The notes: a model not told the origin generated them from the sequence alone. Counted from the stretch's first letter, positions 7,875 through 16,198 are shown. The stretch: DNA of 52,595 nt from an uncultured Erythrobacteraceae bacterium (GCA_946482075.1 CAMLQG010000011.1:1-52595), one strand, 5' to 3'. Translations and numbers: made by a program.

Positions 7875-8894
7875 ATGTTCGAAACCAGTTTCGTCGCCAT
7901 CATCCTGCTGGTGGCCGGCGTCATCATCCTGTTCAAGACGGTGCGCATGGTGCCGCAGGGGTTCGAGTGGACGGTGGAACGCTTCGGCAAGTACACCCAC
8001 ACGCTGGACCCGGGCCTGCATTTCCTGGTCCCGATCATCTACGGCGTGGGCCGCAAGGTGAACGTGATGGAACAGGTGCTCGACGTGCCCAGCCAGGACG
8101 TGATCACGAAGGACAACGCCGTGGTGAAGGTGGATGGCGTGGTGTTCTTCCAGGTGCTGGACGCGGCCAAGGCGGCGTACGAAGTGTCCAATCTGGAGCA
8201 GGCGACCATCGCGCTGGTGCAGACCAACATCCGCACCGTGATCGGTTCGATGGACCTGGACGAATCCCTCAGCCAGCGCGAAACCATCAACGCGCAGCTG
8301 CTCAGCGTGGTCGACCAGGCGACCAACCCGTGGGGCATCAAGGTCAACCGCATCGAGATCCGCGACATCCAGCCGCCGCGCGACCTGATCGACTCGATGG
8401 CCCGGCAGATGAAGGCCGAGCGCGAGAAGCGTGCGCAGATCCTCGAGGCCGAAGGGTCGCGCCAGTCCGAGATCCTGCGCGCCGAAGGCGAGAAGCAGGG
8501 CGCGATCCTCCAGGCCGAAGGCCGCCGCGAGGCCGCTTTCCGCGATGCCGAGGCGCGCGAGCGCGAGGCCGAGGCCGAAGCCAAGGCCACCCAGATGGTG
8601 TCTGATGCCATCGCCGCTTCGGGTGCCCAGGCGCTCAACTACTTCATCGCCCAGAAATATACCGAGGCGGTGACCCAGTTCGCCACTTCGCCCAACGCCA
8701 AGACGATCCTGTTCCCGGTCGAGGCCACCCAGCTGATCGGCACGCTGGGCGGCATCGGCGAGCTGGTGAAAGATGCGCTGGGCGGCGACGGCAACGGCGG
8801 GGGCAATGGCGGGGGTGGTGCGCCTGTGCGGCGTGATCCGCCGCGCCGGCCGGTCACGCCGCAACCAACCGTTCCGCCTTCGGGCCGCGAATGA
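7875..8894 (+). CDS. SPFH/stomatin-like membrane protein, apparently chimeric
   Basis: The 339-residue reading frame has an N-terminal membrane segment (FVAIILLVAGVIILF), an SPFH domain (about 20-190, with KVNVMEQVLDVPSQDVITKD) and a coiled coil rich in glutamate and alanine (about 190-245). It ends in a conserved C-terminal block (NAKTILFPVEATQLIGTLGG) and a glycine-rich tail. Such proteins form oligomers at the membrane and pair with NfeD, as here (ATGA overlap). GAGGGGAA precedes the ATG at 7875. The first two thirds match the Lysobacteraceae form. From about residue 220, starting near REAAFRDAEARERE, it matches the sphingomonad form. The frame is intact across the change because the shared coiled-coil DNA is nearly identical in both lineages. 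Confidence 0.85.
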   Translation: MFETSFVAIILLVAGVIILFKTVRMVPQGFEWTVERFGKYTHTLDPGLHFLVPIIYGVGRKVNVMEQVLDVPSQDVITKDNAVVKVDGVVFFQVLDAAKAAYEVSNLEQATIALVQTNIRTVIGSMDLDESLSQRETINAQLLSVVDQATNPWGIKVNRIEIRDIQPPRDLIDSMARQMKAEREKRAQILEAEGSRQSEILRAEGEKQGAILQAEGRREAAFRDAEAREREAEAEAKATQMVSDAIAASGAQALNYFIAQKYTEAVTQFATSPNAKTILFPVEATQLIGTLGGIGELVKDALGGDGNGGGNGGGGAPVRRDPPRRPVTPQPTVPPSGRE

Positions 8895-9340
8895 TGGGCT
8901 GGCTCGATACGCTCGATCCACACTGGGTCTGGCTCGCGCTCGGCCTGCTCCTCGCGGCCGCCGAGATCGCGGCGCCGGGCGTGTTCCTGATCTGGCTTGC
9001 CGGGGCCGCGATCGTCACCGGCCTGTTGAGCTGGGTCGTGCCGATCGGCTGGTCGTTGCAGATCGTGATCTTCGCCGTGCTGGCGATCGTGTCGGTGTTC
9101 GGCGGGCGCCGCTATCTGCGTTCGAACCCGATCCAGGGCGCCGATCCGCTGCTCAACCAGCGCGGAGCGCAGCTGGTCGGCCAGACCGCGGTGGTGACGC
9201 AGGCGATCGAAGGCGGTTCGGGCCGGGTGCGGCTGGGCGACAGCGAATGGCTGGTGCGCGGGCCGGACACTTTGCCCGGCGTGCGCGTGCGCGTGACGGG
9301 AAGCGAGGGCGTGGTGTTGTTGGTGGAGCCGGTGGGCTGA
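8891..9340 (+). CDS. NfeD-family membrane protein
   Basis: The 149-residue protein has three hydrophobic segments between residues about 10 and 70 (VWLALGLLLAAAEIAAPGVF, FLIWLAGAAIVTGLL, SLQIVIFAVLAIVSVFGG). A C-terminal OB-fold domain follows (GQTAVVTQAIEGGSGRVRLG, then VRVTGSEGVVLLVEP), which is the short-form NfeD layout. It overlaps the stop of the SPFH gene by four bases (ATGA), indicating translational coupling. NfeD partners bind SPFH oligomers at the membrane. This is the first complete gene of the sphingomonad part. Confidence 0.92.
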   Translation: MMGWLDTLDPHWVWLALGLLLAAAEIAAPGVFLIWLAGAAIVTGLLSWVVPIGWSLQIVIFAVLAIVSVFGGRRYLRSNPIQGADPLLNQRGAQLVGQTAVVTQAIEGGSGRVRLGDSEWLVRGPDTLPGVRVRVTGSEGVVLLVEPVG

Positions 9341-9357
9341 CACTCCCGTCGGCCGCG

Positions 9358-9446
9358 TGATTGCGAGGCCGTCGGGCCGAAGCAATCCAGAGCCGTTTTG
9401 CGTTCGGCTCTGGATTGCCGCGTCGGCTTCGCCTCCTGGCAATGAC
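9358..9446. repeat. Intergenic inverted repeat, family C, copy 1
   Basis: The left arm (TTGCGAGGCCGTCGGGCCGA, then AGCAATCCAGAGC) and right arm (GCTCTGGATTGC to CTCCTGGCAATGACG) are imperfect reverse complements, able to form one long hairpin with the tip at TTTTGCG. Related copies lie at 18554-18642 and 25821-25912. This is a REP/BIME-like non-coding repeat found only in the sphingomonad part of the window. Confidence 0.8.
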
Positions 9447-9695
9447 GGATCTGGTTGACGCAAAAGAGGGTGAAAGCGCCTGTCGGCTCCCCTTCCCAAG
9501 GGCAGATTTCGTATAATGAAATCAATGATTTGAAGGAGTAAATCCACCATTGCAGAGCTGTGACCTTTCGCGAGGGGGTGTGTCACCCCCGCCCGGATCG
9601 CGCCGGCAGGCGAAGGATTTCGGCGGCAATGCGAAAGGAGCTGCATCCGGCAGGGTAAGCCAGATTTTCGCGATGTAGGAAAACGGTTTCTCTGA
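9447..9695 (+). other. Unassigned intergenic stretch with promoter-like and hairpin elements
   Basis: No convincing gene lies here. A TATAAT hexamer (9512-9517) is followed by AAGGAG (9532-9537) and, 12 bases later, a TTG codon opening a 42-codon frame (9550-9678). Its product is basic and resembles nothing I know. A 7-bp hairpin GGGGGTG/CACCCCC (9574-9590) sits inside it. The stretch could encode a small RNA or a short peptide, or be a decayed leader. The elements are seen directly; no role is claimed. Confidence 0.35.
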
Positions 9696-9802
9696 ACTCC
9701 CCTCCCCTTCAGGAGAGGGGCCCGGGGGTGGGGAGATAGATCGAGGCGCAGCGCTTGCGGTGACGCCCCTCCCCCTTACCCCTCCCCTGAAGGGGAGAGG
9801 AG
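9696..9802. repeat. Intergenic inverted repeat, family D
   Basis: The left arm (CTCCCCTCCCCTTCAGG, from 9697) and the right arm (CCTGAAGGGGAGAGGAG, ending about 9802) are reverse complements, with further C/G-rich pairing inside. It would form a hairpin of about 100 bases immediately downstream of the minus-strand NDUFA9-like gene. It may help end transcription from that side. It is a REP-like element. Confidence 0.75.
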
Positions 9803-9810
9803 ATGATGGG

Positions 9811-10776
9811 TCAGCGCTTCGCCGTTTCCGTCCTCACGCCGAAGCGGCCGTGCTTGCGGAAGCGGGTCATCCAGCGGTCGAGGAACAGGCCGAGCGGACG
9901 CGGCGTGACGCCGAGCGCCGCGATCCCCGGGCGCGTCCCGGACGCGACATTGCCGGCTTTCAGCAGCTTCCACTGGTCGGCGGTGATCGGCGCGCCCGGC
10001 AGCCAGCCGGTGGCGGCCGCGATGAAGCCGGACACCGCATCGGGCAGTTCGACGAAGGCGCGCTTGCGGTGCTGCGCATCGGCGATCCTGTGGTTGATCT
10101 CGCCCATGGTCAACACTTCCGGACCGGCGATCTCATAGGTCTTGCCGCGATGCCTGGCCGGATCGGCGAGCGCGTTGGCGATCGCTTCGGCCGCATCGCC
10201 CACTTCGAGCGGCTGCATCCGCGCTGCGGGTCCGAAGATCGGCAGGACGGGAAGCGCGGCGATGAGCTTGGCGAAGAGATTGATGAACTTGTCATCCTCG
10301 CCGAAGAGGACGGAAGGGCGCACGATCGTGGCGTTCGGGAAAGCTTCGAGCACCAGCCGCTCGCCTTCCGCCTTGGTCGCGGCATAGGCGATTTCGGAAC
10401 CCGCATCCGCGCCGATCGCGGAGACGAGGATGAAGGCTTGCGTCCCGGCCGCCTTGGCGGTTCCGGCGGCAAGGCCCGGCCCTTCGGCCTGCAGCGCGTC
10501 GAGCGCGCCGTCGAATGCGCCGACCAGGTAGATGGCCGCATCAGCGCCCGTGAGCGCCGCCCCGAGGCTGGCGGGCTTCGTCACGTCGCAGGGCACGAAC
10601 TGGATCTGGCCGAGATTGGCCAGCGGCTTCAGCTTGAAGGCGCGTTCCGGATGGCGGCAGGCAATCCGCAACCGCGCGCCGCGCGCCAGCAGGCTCTGCG
10701 CGACATGGGTGCCGAGAAAGCCGGTGCCGCCGATCAGCACCACGAGCTTGTCGTTCAGGGAGTTCGTCTTGGCCAT
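9811..10776 (-). CDS. NDUFA9-like NAD(P)H-binding SDR protein
   Basis: The 321-residue protein begins with a Rossmann nucleotide-binding motif (VVLIGGTGFLGTHVAQSLL, residues about 12-30). It has the atypical extended SDR features of the complex I NDUFA9/39-kDa group: SAIGADAGSEIAYAATKAEG, then IVRPSVLFGEDDKFINLFA. In alphaproteobacteria members of this group are linked to complex I assembly or quinone metabolism, though many are unstudied. The ATG at 10776 starts ten residues before the Rossmann strand; a longer frame upstream lacks conserved sequence. It is separated from the acyl-CoA dehydrogenase gene by 187 bases containing a repeat, so it is probably not part of the catabolic operon. Confidence 0.8.
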   Translation of the reverse strand: MAKTNSLNDKLVVLIGGTGFLGTHVAQSLLARGARLRIACRHPERAFKLKPLANLGQIQFVPCDVTKPASLGAALTGADAAIYLVGAFDGALDALQAEGPGLAAGTAKAAGTQAFILVSAIGADAGSEIAYAATKAEGERLVLEAFPNATIVRPSVLFGEDDKFINLFAKLIAALPVLPIFGPAARMQPLEVGDAAEAIANALADPARHRGKTYEIAGPEVLTMGEINHRIADAQHRKRAFVELPDAVSGFIAAATGWLPGAPITADQWKLLKAGNVASGTRPGIAALGVTPRPLGLFLDRWMTRFRKHGRFGVRTETAKR

Positions 10777-10871
10777 GGGATCCGTCGCCAGGAAATAGGG
10801 GTCGATGCGTGGACCCGCCATGCCCCATGCCGCGCTGCGCTGCAACCGAATGGAGAGGTCTTTCCTTCATC

Positions 10872-10952
10872 CGTCATGCCAGCGCAGGCTGGCATCTCGT
10901 TCGGCTATGTGGTGCACTTTCCACGACGATCCCAGCCTTCGCTGGGATGACG
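10872..10952. repeat. Intergenic inverted repeat, family B, copy 1
   Basis: CGTCATGCCAGCGCAGGCTG opens the element and CAGCCTTCGCTGGGATGACG closes it; the two ends are near-perfect reverse complements. Each arm is itself partly palindromic. Related copies are at 40180-40338 and 46195-46272. It lies between two minus-strand genes and probably marks an operon boundary. Confidence 0.85.
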
Positions 10953-10963
10953 AGAGAGATCGA

Positions 10964-12133
10964 CTAATAAGACCGCGGCATGCCCAGATCGTGCTGGGCG
11001 ACGTAGTTCAGCACCATCTCCTCGGAAACCGGCGCGGCCTTGAACAGGCGGGCGTCGCGCCACAGCCGTTCGACGTGGTATTCCTTCGAATAGCCCATTC
11101 CGCCCATGGTCTGCATCGCCCGGTCGGTCGCCTGCGCGGCGGCATGGCCGGCGAGCCACTTCGCATGGTTCGATTCGCTGCCATAGGGCAGGCCGCGATC
11201 GCACAGGGTTGCCGCCTTGTAGTTCATCAGCTGGGCGCAGCGCGCCTGGATATGCGCTTCGGCAAGCGGGAACTGCAGCGCCTGGTAGGAGCCGATGGGC
11301 CGGTTGCCGAAGACGGTGCGGGTGGACGCGTAATCCACCGCCAGCCGGGTTGCCAGGTCCACCGTGCCGATGAGGCCGGCCGCGGTCACCATCCGTTCGG
11401 TGTTCAGCGTGTCGAGCAATTGGTGGAACCCGCCGTGAAGCGTGCCGACGAGCTCTTCCGGCTTCACTTCGACATCGTCGAAGAACACCGCGCTCGATGG
11501 CAGGGTGCAGGTCCCGGTCTTGTCGATCGACGCGTGTTCCAGGCCCTTGCGGTCCGTATCGATCATGAACAGGCTGATGCCGTCGGTCTTGCGCGCCACT
11601 TCGCCGGCCGGCTGCGTGCGACAGACGACCAGCATCTTCTGGGCCTGCGGCACGGATGTGATCCAGATCTTGCGCCCGTTCAGGCGCCAGCCCGCACCAT
11701 CGGCCTTGGCGAAGCTGGACAGGTTGAGCGCGTTGCTGCCCGCATCGGGCTCGGTCAGCGCCATGCAGAACTGGATCGAACCGTCCGCCATGCCCGAAAG
11801 CCAGCTCTTCTGTTCGTCCGACCCGTATTTCGCCAGCGTCACGCCGCCGAAGATCGGGCTGAGCATGTAGAGCTGGCTGAGCGTCGATCCGCCCCCGGCC
11901 GCGCAGAGCGTCTCGACCGCCATCACCAGTTCCAGCATGCCGAGACCCGCCCCGCCAAGCTCTTCCGGGATCGCGATGGCGCACAGGCCCGCGTCGCAGA
12001 CTTCCTGCCAGAATTCGGACGGATAGGCCTTGGCCGCGTCCTTCTCGCGCCAATATTCCAGGCCGAACTTCGCGCCCACCTTGCGGGCGGTCTCGATCAG
12101 CATTCTCTGATCTTCGGTATAATCGAAATCCAT
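10964..12133 (-). CDS. Acyl-CoA dehydrogenase family protein
   Basis: The 389-residue flavoprotein has the N-terminal helical domain (DYTEDQRMLIETARK), the middle beta-domain signature FCMALTEPDAGSNALNLSSF that contacts FAD and acyl-CoA, and the C-terminal helical domain with MQTMGGMGYSKEYHVERLWR. It would introduce a double bond into an acyl-CoA thioester. Near the C-terminus PVSEEM stands where many family members have the YEGT segment, so the catalytic base may be one of these glutamates. ATG at 12133 is preferred; a TTG at 12154 would overlap the E2 stop. It is the last gene of the five-gene operon. The substrate is unknown. Confidence 0.92.
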   Translation of the reverse strand: MDFDYTEDQRMLIETARKVGAKFGLEYWREKDAAKAYPSEFWQEVCDAGLCAIAIPEELGGAGLGMLELVMAVETLCAAGGGSTLSQLYMLSPIFGGVTLAKYGSDEQKSWLSGMADGSIQFCMALTEPDAGSNALNLSSFAKADGAGWRLNGRKIWITSVPQAQKMLVVCRTQPAGEVARKTDGISLFMIDTDRKGLEHASIDKTGTCTLPSSAVFFDDVEVKPEELVGTLHGGFHQLLDTLNTERMVTAAGLIGTVDLATRLAVDYASTRTVFGNRPIGSYQALQFPLAEAHIQARCAQLMNYKAATLCDRGLPYGSESNHAKWLAGHAAAQATDRAMQTMGGMGYSKEYHVERLWRDARLFKAAPVSEEMVLNYVAQHDLGMPRSY

Positions 12134-12150
12134 GATCGGCGCCCCAGTGG

Positions 12151-13170
12151 TCAAAGCAGGAGTCTGAGCGGATTTTGCAGCCGCTCGACGATGTGGTGGA
12201 GAAGGTCCCTGGCGCGGCCCGAATCGAGCGCTGCGCGATCGCCGGCGAGGCTGAGCGGCGCGATCTGGCGCAGCGCCGGCGCGCCCTTCGCATCGGGCAG
12301 GAATTGCGCGCGGATCGGGCCCAGGCCCAGCGCGGCGGTGAAGCCCGCTTGCAGCATCGGCGCGAGCCAGACGGGATCGGAAGGCGGCTGGACTTCGAGC
12401 GCGATCACCGCGCCCGTGCCCTCATCCGCGAGCTTGCGCGCCATGGCCTCGAGCGAGAGATCGGCCGCTTCGGCAAGCGGCGCGTCGAACCCGATCGCGC
12501 GCAGGCCTTTGGCTGCGGCCAGCGCCAGGAAGGGAAGAAGGTCCAGCTCCGTCTCGACCGCCTCGGCAAGCTGGTCGCGCAGGGCGAGGAGCGCGGTGAG
12601 ATCGGCTTCCGCCATCGCGGTATAGGCAGCGGCGGAAGCAGCGGGCGTTGCGGCGGGCGCGTCGCGGGGCGCATCGCGCGCCACGGCGATGTCCTGCGCC
12701 TTGATCCGCCCGCGCGGGCCGCTCCCGACGAGGCTTGCGAGGTCCAGCCCGGCTTCCTTCGCCAGCCGCCGCGCATAGGGAGTCGCGAGCACGCGATCGC
12801 CTGCGGCGCGCGCCGAGGACGGAGCTGGGGCGGAGGCCTCGGGTGGGGAAGGAGCGGGCCTGGCCGGCTTAGCTTCCGAAGGTTCGGGGTCCGCTTCCTT
12901 TTCCTCTTCCGCCGCATCCGCGCCCAGCGCGGGCCCGGTCCAGGTGGCCACCACCGCGCCCACCGGCACGGTATCGCCTTCGCCCACGCGGATCTCCTCG
13001 ATCCGCCCATCGGCGCGGGCCTCCACTTCGGTGGCGATCTTGTCGGTCTCCACCACGAACATCACGTCGCCCGCCCGCACCTGGTCGCCCGGGCCGACAT
13101 TCCAGGCGGAGACGGTCCCCTCCTGCATCGTCAGGCCGAGCTTGGGCATCAGGATGGGGCTGGCGGCCAT
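12151..13170 (-). CDS. Lipoyl E2-like protein with degenerate acyltransferase domain
   Basis: The 339-residue protein has an N-terminal lipoyl domain with the attachment lysine in VETDKIATEVEA (Lys44), an alanine/proline-rich linker and a peripheral-subunit-binding domain (RVLATPYARRLAKEAGLDLA, about 127-146). The C-terminal catalytic region is short. The final motif, normally DHRxxDG, reads LSLAGDRAALDSG (306-318), so the catalytic histidine is missing. The central 'GGTFTISN' segment is also absent. It is shorter than usual E2 proteins (about 400 residues or more). It sits between enoyl-CoA hydratase and acyl-CoA dehydrogenase genes, behind E1 genes. It can probably carry lipoyl-bound intermediates, but transfer to CoA by the standard mechanism is doubtful. 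Confidence 0.85.
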   Translation of the reverse strand: MAASPILMPKLGLTMQEGTVSAWNVGPGDQVRAGDVMFVVETDKIATEVEARADGRIEEIRVGEGDTVPVGAVVATWTGPALGADAAEEEKEADPEPSEAKPARPAPSPPEASAPAPSSARAAGDRVLATPYARRLAKEAGLDLASLVGSGPRGRIKAQDIAVARDAPRDAPAATPAASAAAYTAMAEADLTALLALRDQLAEAVETELDLLPFLALAAAKGLRAIGFDAPLAEAADLSLEAMARKLADEGTGAVIALEVQPPSDPVWLAPMLQAGFTAALGLGPIRAQFLPDAKGAPALRQIAPLSLAGDRAALDSGRARDLLHHIVERLQNPLRLLL

Positions 13171-13175
13171 GTGCG

Positions 13176-13958
13176 CTACTTGCCGGTGAATTTCGGTTCG
13201 CGCTTCTCGAGGAAGGCGGTGCAGCCTTCATGCGCGTCCTTGCTGTCGAGCAGCAGGCCGATCATCGCCTGTTCGTGATGCAGCGCGACGGTCAGCGGCA
13301 TCTGCGCGCCATCGTCGATCACGCGCTTCATGATCTTGAGCGTGAGCGGCGATTTCCGGGCGATCGCCTCGGCCATCTCCAGCGCGGCCGCCATCAGCTG
13401 GTCGTCCGGCAGGACCTTGTTGACGAGGCCGAGGTCGAGCGCTTCGGCGGCCGTGATCCGGTTGCCGGTGAACATCAGCTCCTTCGCCTTGCAGGGCGCG
13501 ATCTGGCGGATGATCCGCTGGCTGCCGCCGGCACCGGGAAACATGCCCAGCGTCACTTCCGGCAGGCCGAGCTTCGCGCTTTCCGCGACCAGCCTGATAT
13601 CGAGGCACAGCAGCAGTTCCGTGCCGCCGCCCAGCGCCCAGCCGTTGATCGCGCCGATCGTCGGCTTGTCCAGCGCTTCGATCTTGCGGAACACGCCATG
13701 GATGCGTTCGCCGAACTCGAAATAATGGGCGAGGCCATTGCGGGAATTGAGTTCCGCGATGTCGCCGCCCGCGACGAAGGCCTTGCCCGCGCCGGTGAAG
13801 ACCAGGACATGCACGCTTTCATCCGCATTGGCGCGATCCACCGTGTCTTCCAGCGCGGCGAGCATGCCCATGTCGAGCGCGTTCAGCGTCTTGGGGCGGT
13901 TGATAGTGAGCAGCGCGACATGGCCGCGCTTCTCATAGAGGACGGGATCGTCTGACAT
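13176..13958 (-). CDS. Enoyl-CoA hydratase/isomerase (crotonase) family protein
   Basis: The 260-residue protein shows the crotonase fold: oxyanion-hole segments AFVAGGDIAEL (about 60-70) and GWALGGGTELLLCLDIR (107-122), and GLPEVTLGMFPGAGGSQR (131-148). The two glutamates used by hydratases are present (Glu114 and Glu134). It would add water across the double bond of an enoyl-CoA, matching the acyl-CoA dehydrogenase two genes away. It begins eight bases after the E1 beta stop and ends five bases before the E2 start, so it belongs to the same operon. The substrate is not evident. Confidence 0.92.
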   Translation of the reverse strand: MSDDPVLYEKRGHVALLTINRPKTLNALDMGMLAALEDTVDRANADESVHVLVFTGAGKAFVAGGDIAELNSRNGLAHYFEFGERIHGVFRKIEALDKPTIGAINGWALGGGTELLLCLDIRLVAESAKLGLPEVTLGMFPGAGGSQRIIRQIAPCKAKELMFTGNRITAAEALDLGLVNKVLPDDQLMAAALEMAEAIARKSPLTLKIMKRVIDDGAQMPLTVALHHEQAMIGLLLDSKDAHEGCTAFLEKREPKFTGK

Positions 13959-13966
13959 TGCCTCTC

Positions 13967-14941
13967 CTATTCGAGGGTGCGGCGCACGGCGGCGGCGACT
14001 TTTTCGGCATTGGGGCGGTAGGATTGTTCGAGCGCGCCCGCAAAGGGCACGGGCATGAAGGGCGAGGCGACGCGCAGGATCGGCGCGTCGAGCTCGTCGA
14101 AGCCTACATCGGCCATCCTCGCCGCGATTTCCGCGCCCACGCCGAAGGCCTCGGTAGCTTCATGCGTGATCACCAGGCGATGCGTGCGGGCGAGCGATTC
14201 GAGCACCAGCGCTTCGTCCCAGGGCTGGATGCCGAGGAGATCGACCACTTCGGCTTCCACCCCTTCGCCCGCGAGCGTGGCGGCGGCTTCCAGCGCCCAG
14301 CCGGTCGCCGCGCCATAGGCCACGATCGTCGCGTCCGTGCCGGCGCGCGCGATGCGCCCCTTGCCGATGGGCAATGCTCCGCCTTCGTCCGGCACTTCGG
14401 CCTTGGCGGCGTAGAGGCCCTTGTGCTCGATGAAGATTACCGGATCGGGATCGTCGATCGCCGCGCGCAGCAGGCCATAGGCGGTGGCCGCATCGCTCGG
14501 CACCACGACTTTCAGCCCCGGAATATGCGCGAACCAGGCTTCCAGACATTGCGAATGCTGCGGTCCCGCGCTCATCCCGCCGCCATGCGGCGTGCGCAGC
14601 ACCATCGGCACGGAGCCCTGCCCGCCGAACATGAAGCGCGCCTTGGCCGCCTGGTTGACCAGCGCGTCCATCACCAGCGTGCTGAAATCCATGAACATGA
14701 TTTCGATCACGGGTTTGAGCCCGCTCATCGCCGCGCCCACGGCCGCACCGGCAAAGGCGGCTTCGGAAATCGGCGTGTCGATGACGCGGCTCGCGCCGAA
14801 CCGGTCGAGCAGGCCCCGCGTCGCCCCGAAGGAACCGCCCGCGCCGGCGATATCCTCGCCCATCACGACGACTGTGGGGTCGGCCTCCATCGCATCGCCC
14901 AGCGCCTTGTTCACCGCGCGGCTGAGATTGATCAGCGCCAT
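13967..14941 (-). CDS. 2-oxoacid/acetoin dehydrogenase E1 component, beta subunit
   Basis: The 324-residue protein matches the transketolase-like beta subunit. It has ADPTVVVMGEDIAGAGGSFG near the N-terminus, VIDTPISEAAFAGAAVGAAM, IEIMFMDFSTLVMDALVNQA, and a C-terminal domain with AEVVDLLGIQPWDEALVLES. With the alpha subunit it forms the thiamine diphosphate-dependent decarboxylase of a 2-oxoacid or acetoin dehydrogenase complex. Its ATG shares one base with the stop of the alpha subunit gene (TGATG), so translation is coupled. No lipoamide dehydrogenase gene lies in the operon; the E3 must come from elsewhere. Confidence 0.92.
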   Translation of the reverse strand: MALINLSRAVNKALGDAMEADPTVVVMGEDIAGAGGSFGATRGLLDRFGASRVIDTPISEAAFAGAAVGAAMSGLKPVIEIMFMDFSTLVMDALVNQAAKARFMFGGQGSVPMVLRTPHGGGMSAGPQHSQCLEAWFAHIPGLKVVVPSDAATAYGLLRAAIDDPDPVIFIEHKGLYAAKAEVPDEGGALPIGKGRIARAGTDATIVAYGAATGWALEAAATLAGEGVEAEVVDLLGIQPWDEALVLESLARTHRLVITHEATEAFGVGAEIAARMADVGFDELDAPILRVASPFMPVPFAGALEQSYRPNAEKVAAAVRRTLE

Positions 14942-15921
14942 CAGGCCGCTCCCGCCGGAGTATAGACGTCCTGCGCGGCAACCGCGAAATCGGCGGCCTT
15001 CGCCTTGCGCGCGGCGTCCACCGCGGCCGCGATCCGGCTTCCGACCTGGGTTGCGATCCGATCGAGCTCCGTGCGTTCGATCCCTGCCTTCAGGAGCCGC
15101 TCGGCGGTGATTCTCAGCGGGTCCTTCTCGTCGAGCTGCTCGATCTCCTCGGCCGCGCGATATTTCTGCGCGTCGCCTTCGAAATGGCCGCGCACGCGGT
15201 GCGTGATGCATTCGATCACCGCCGGGCCCTTGCCCTTGCGCAGCGGCGAGACGGCTTTCTCGGCGATGGCGGCGACGGCTTCCACGTCGTTGCCGTCCAC
15301 CCGATGGTAGGGAATATCGTGCGCCGCGGCGAGCTTCTCGAGCGTGAAGGCGATTTGGCGATCGGTGGGAGAGAATTCGCTCCAGCCATTATTCTCGCAC
15401 ACGAAGAGCAGCGGAAGCTTCATCAGTGACGCCATGTTCAGGCATTCGTGCAGCAATCCTTCGGCCAGCGCGCCATCGCCGAAGAAGGCGACGGCCACCG
15501 CGTCGCGGCCCAGCACCTTGTGCGCCAGCGCGCTGCCGAGCGCGATGGAGGAACCGGCGCCGACGATCCCGTTCGCGCCCAGCATGCCCACCGACATGTC
15601 CGCCACATGCATCGATCCGCCCCGGCCCTGGCACAGGCCCGTCTCTTTCCCCAGCAGCTCGGCGAAGAACCCTTCCAGCGGCAGGCCCTTGGCCAGCGCA
15701 TGGCCATGACCGCGATGGGTGGAAGCCACGGTGTCCTGCGCGGTCAGCACGCGCGTGATGCCCACCGGCACGGCTTCCTGCCCGATGCCGAGATGGATGA
15801 AGCCGGGCACTTCGCCATCCGCGAACAGGTCGATCAGGCGCTCTTCCGCGCGGCGCACCAGCACCATGTCGGTGTAGAGCGAAACCAGCTCGATCGGCTC
15901 GTTTCGCCGGGCTTGGGACAT
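14941..15921 (-). CDS. 2-oxoacid/acetoin dehydrogenase E1 component, alpha subunit
   Basis: The 326-residue protein has the thiamine diphosphate motif GDG (148-150) to NN (177-178). It also has THRGHGHALAKG (68-79) and GRGGSMHVADMSVGMLGANG (99-118), which are typical of the acetoin dehydrogenase/pyruvate dehydrogenase alpha group. Similarity by eye is closest to AcoA-type enzymes. It is the first gene of the minus-strand operon. ATG 15921 is chosen; a GTG four codons upstream is possible. A TetR-type operator-like site lies 71 bases upstream. The true substrate, a branched or unusual 2-oxoacid or an acyloin, is open. Confidence 0.92.
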   Translation of the reverse strand: MSQARRNEPIELVSLYTDMVLVRRAEERLIDLFADGEVPGFIHLGIGQEAVPVGITRVLTAQDTVASTHRGHGHALAKGLPLEGFFAELLGKETGLCQGRGGSMHVADMSVGMLGANGIVGAGSSIALGSALAHKVLGRDAVAVAFFGDGALAEGLLHECLNMASLMKLPLLFVCENNGWSEFSPTDRQIAFTLEKLAAAHDIPYHRVDGNDVEAVAAIAEKAVSPLRKGKGPAVIECITHRVRGHFEGDAQKYRAAEEIEQLDEKDPLRITAERLLKAGIERTELDRIATQVGSRIAAAVDAARKAKAADFAVAAQDVYTPAGAA

Positions 15922-15991
15922 GGCAGGGCACACTTTCGGCTAGCTGGACAGGCGGGATGGACGCCGCTGACGCGATCTTTCGGGCATATTT

Positions 15992-16006
15992 ATGAATAGT
16001 CAGTCA
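15992..16006. promoter_or_regulatory. Operator-like site upstream of the E1 operon (site A)
   Basis: Read on the minus strand the site is TGACTGACTATTCAT. It agrees at 12 of 15 bases with TGAATGACCATTCGT in front of the first aldehyde dehydrogenase gene (16935-16949). It lies in the promoter region of the E1 operon, between that operon and the divergent TetR gene, where a local repressor would bind. Binding is inferred. Confidence 0.55.
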
Positions 16007-16198
16007 ATGTCAATTAGCGCCGGAAACAGGGCGTCAGGTGACGGCTGTTTGGCCTTATTCCGCCCGGCAGGGACTTCATCGATTCAGCCATTCCGCCCCG
16101 TGTTGCCGGGTCCGGCCTTGTCGGATATTGAAGCGATCCACCTTTCAACCCTGTAGCGGCGTGTCGGGAGCCGCTGAACAAGACCACCGGGAGCGATC

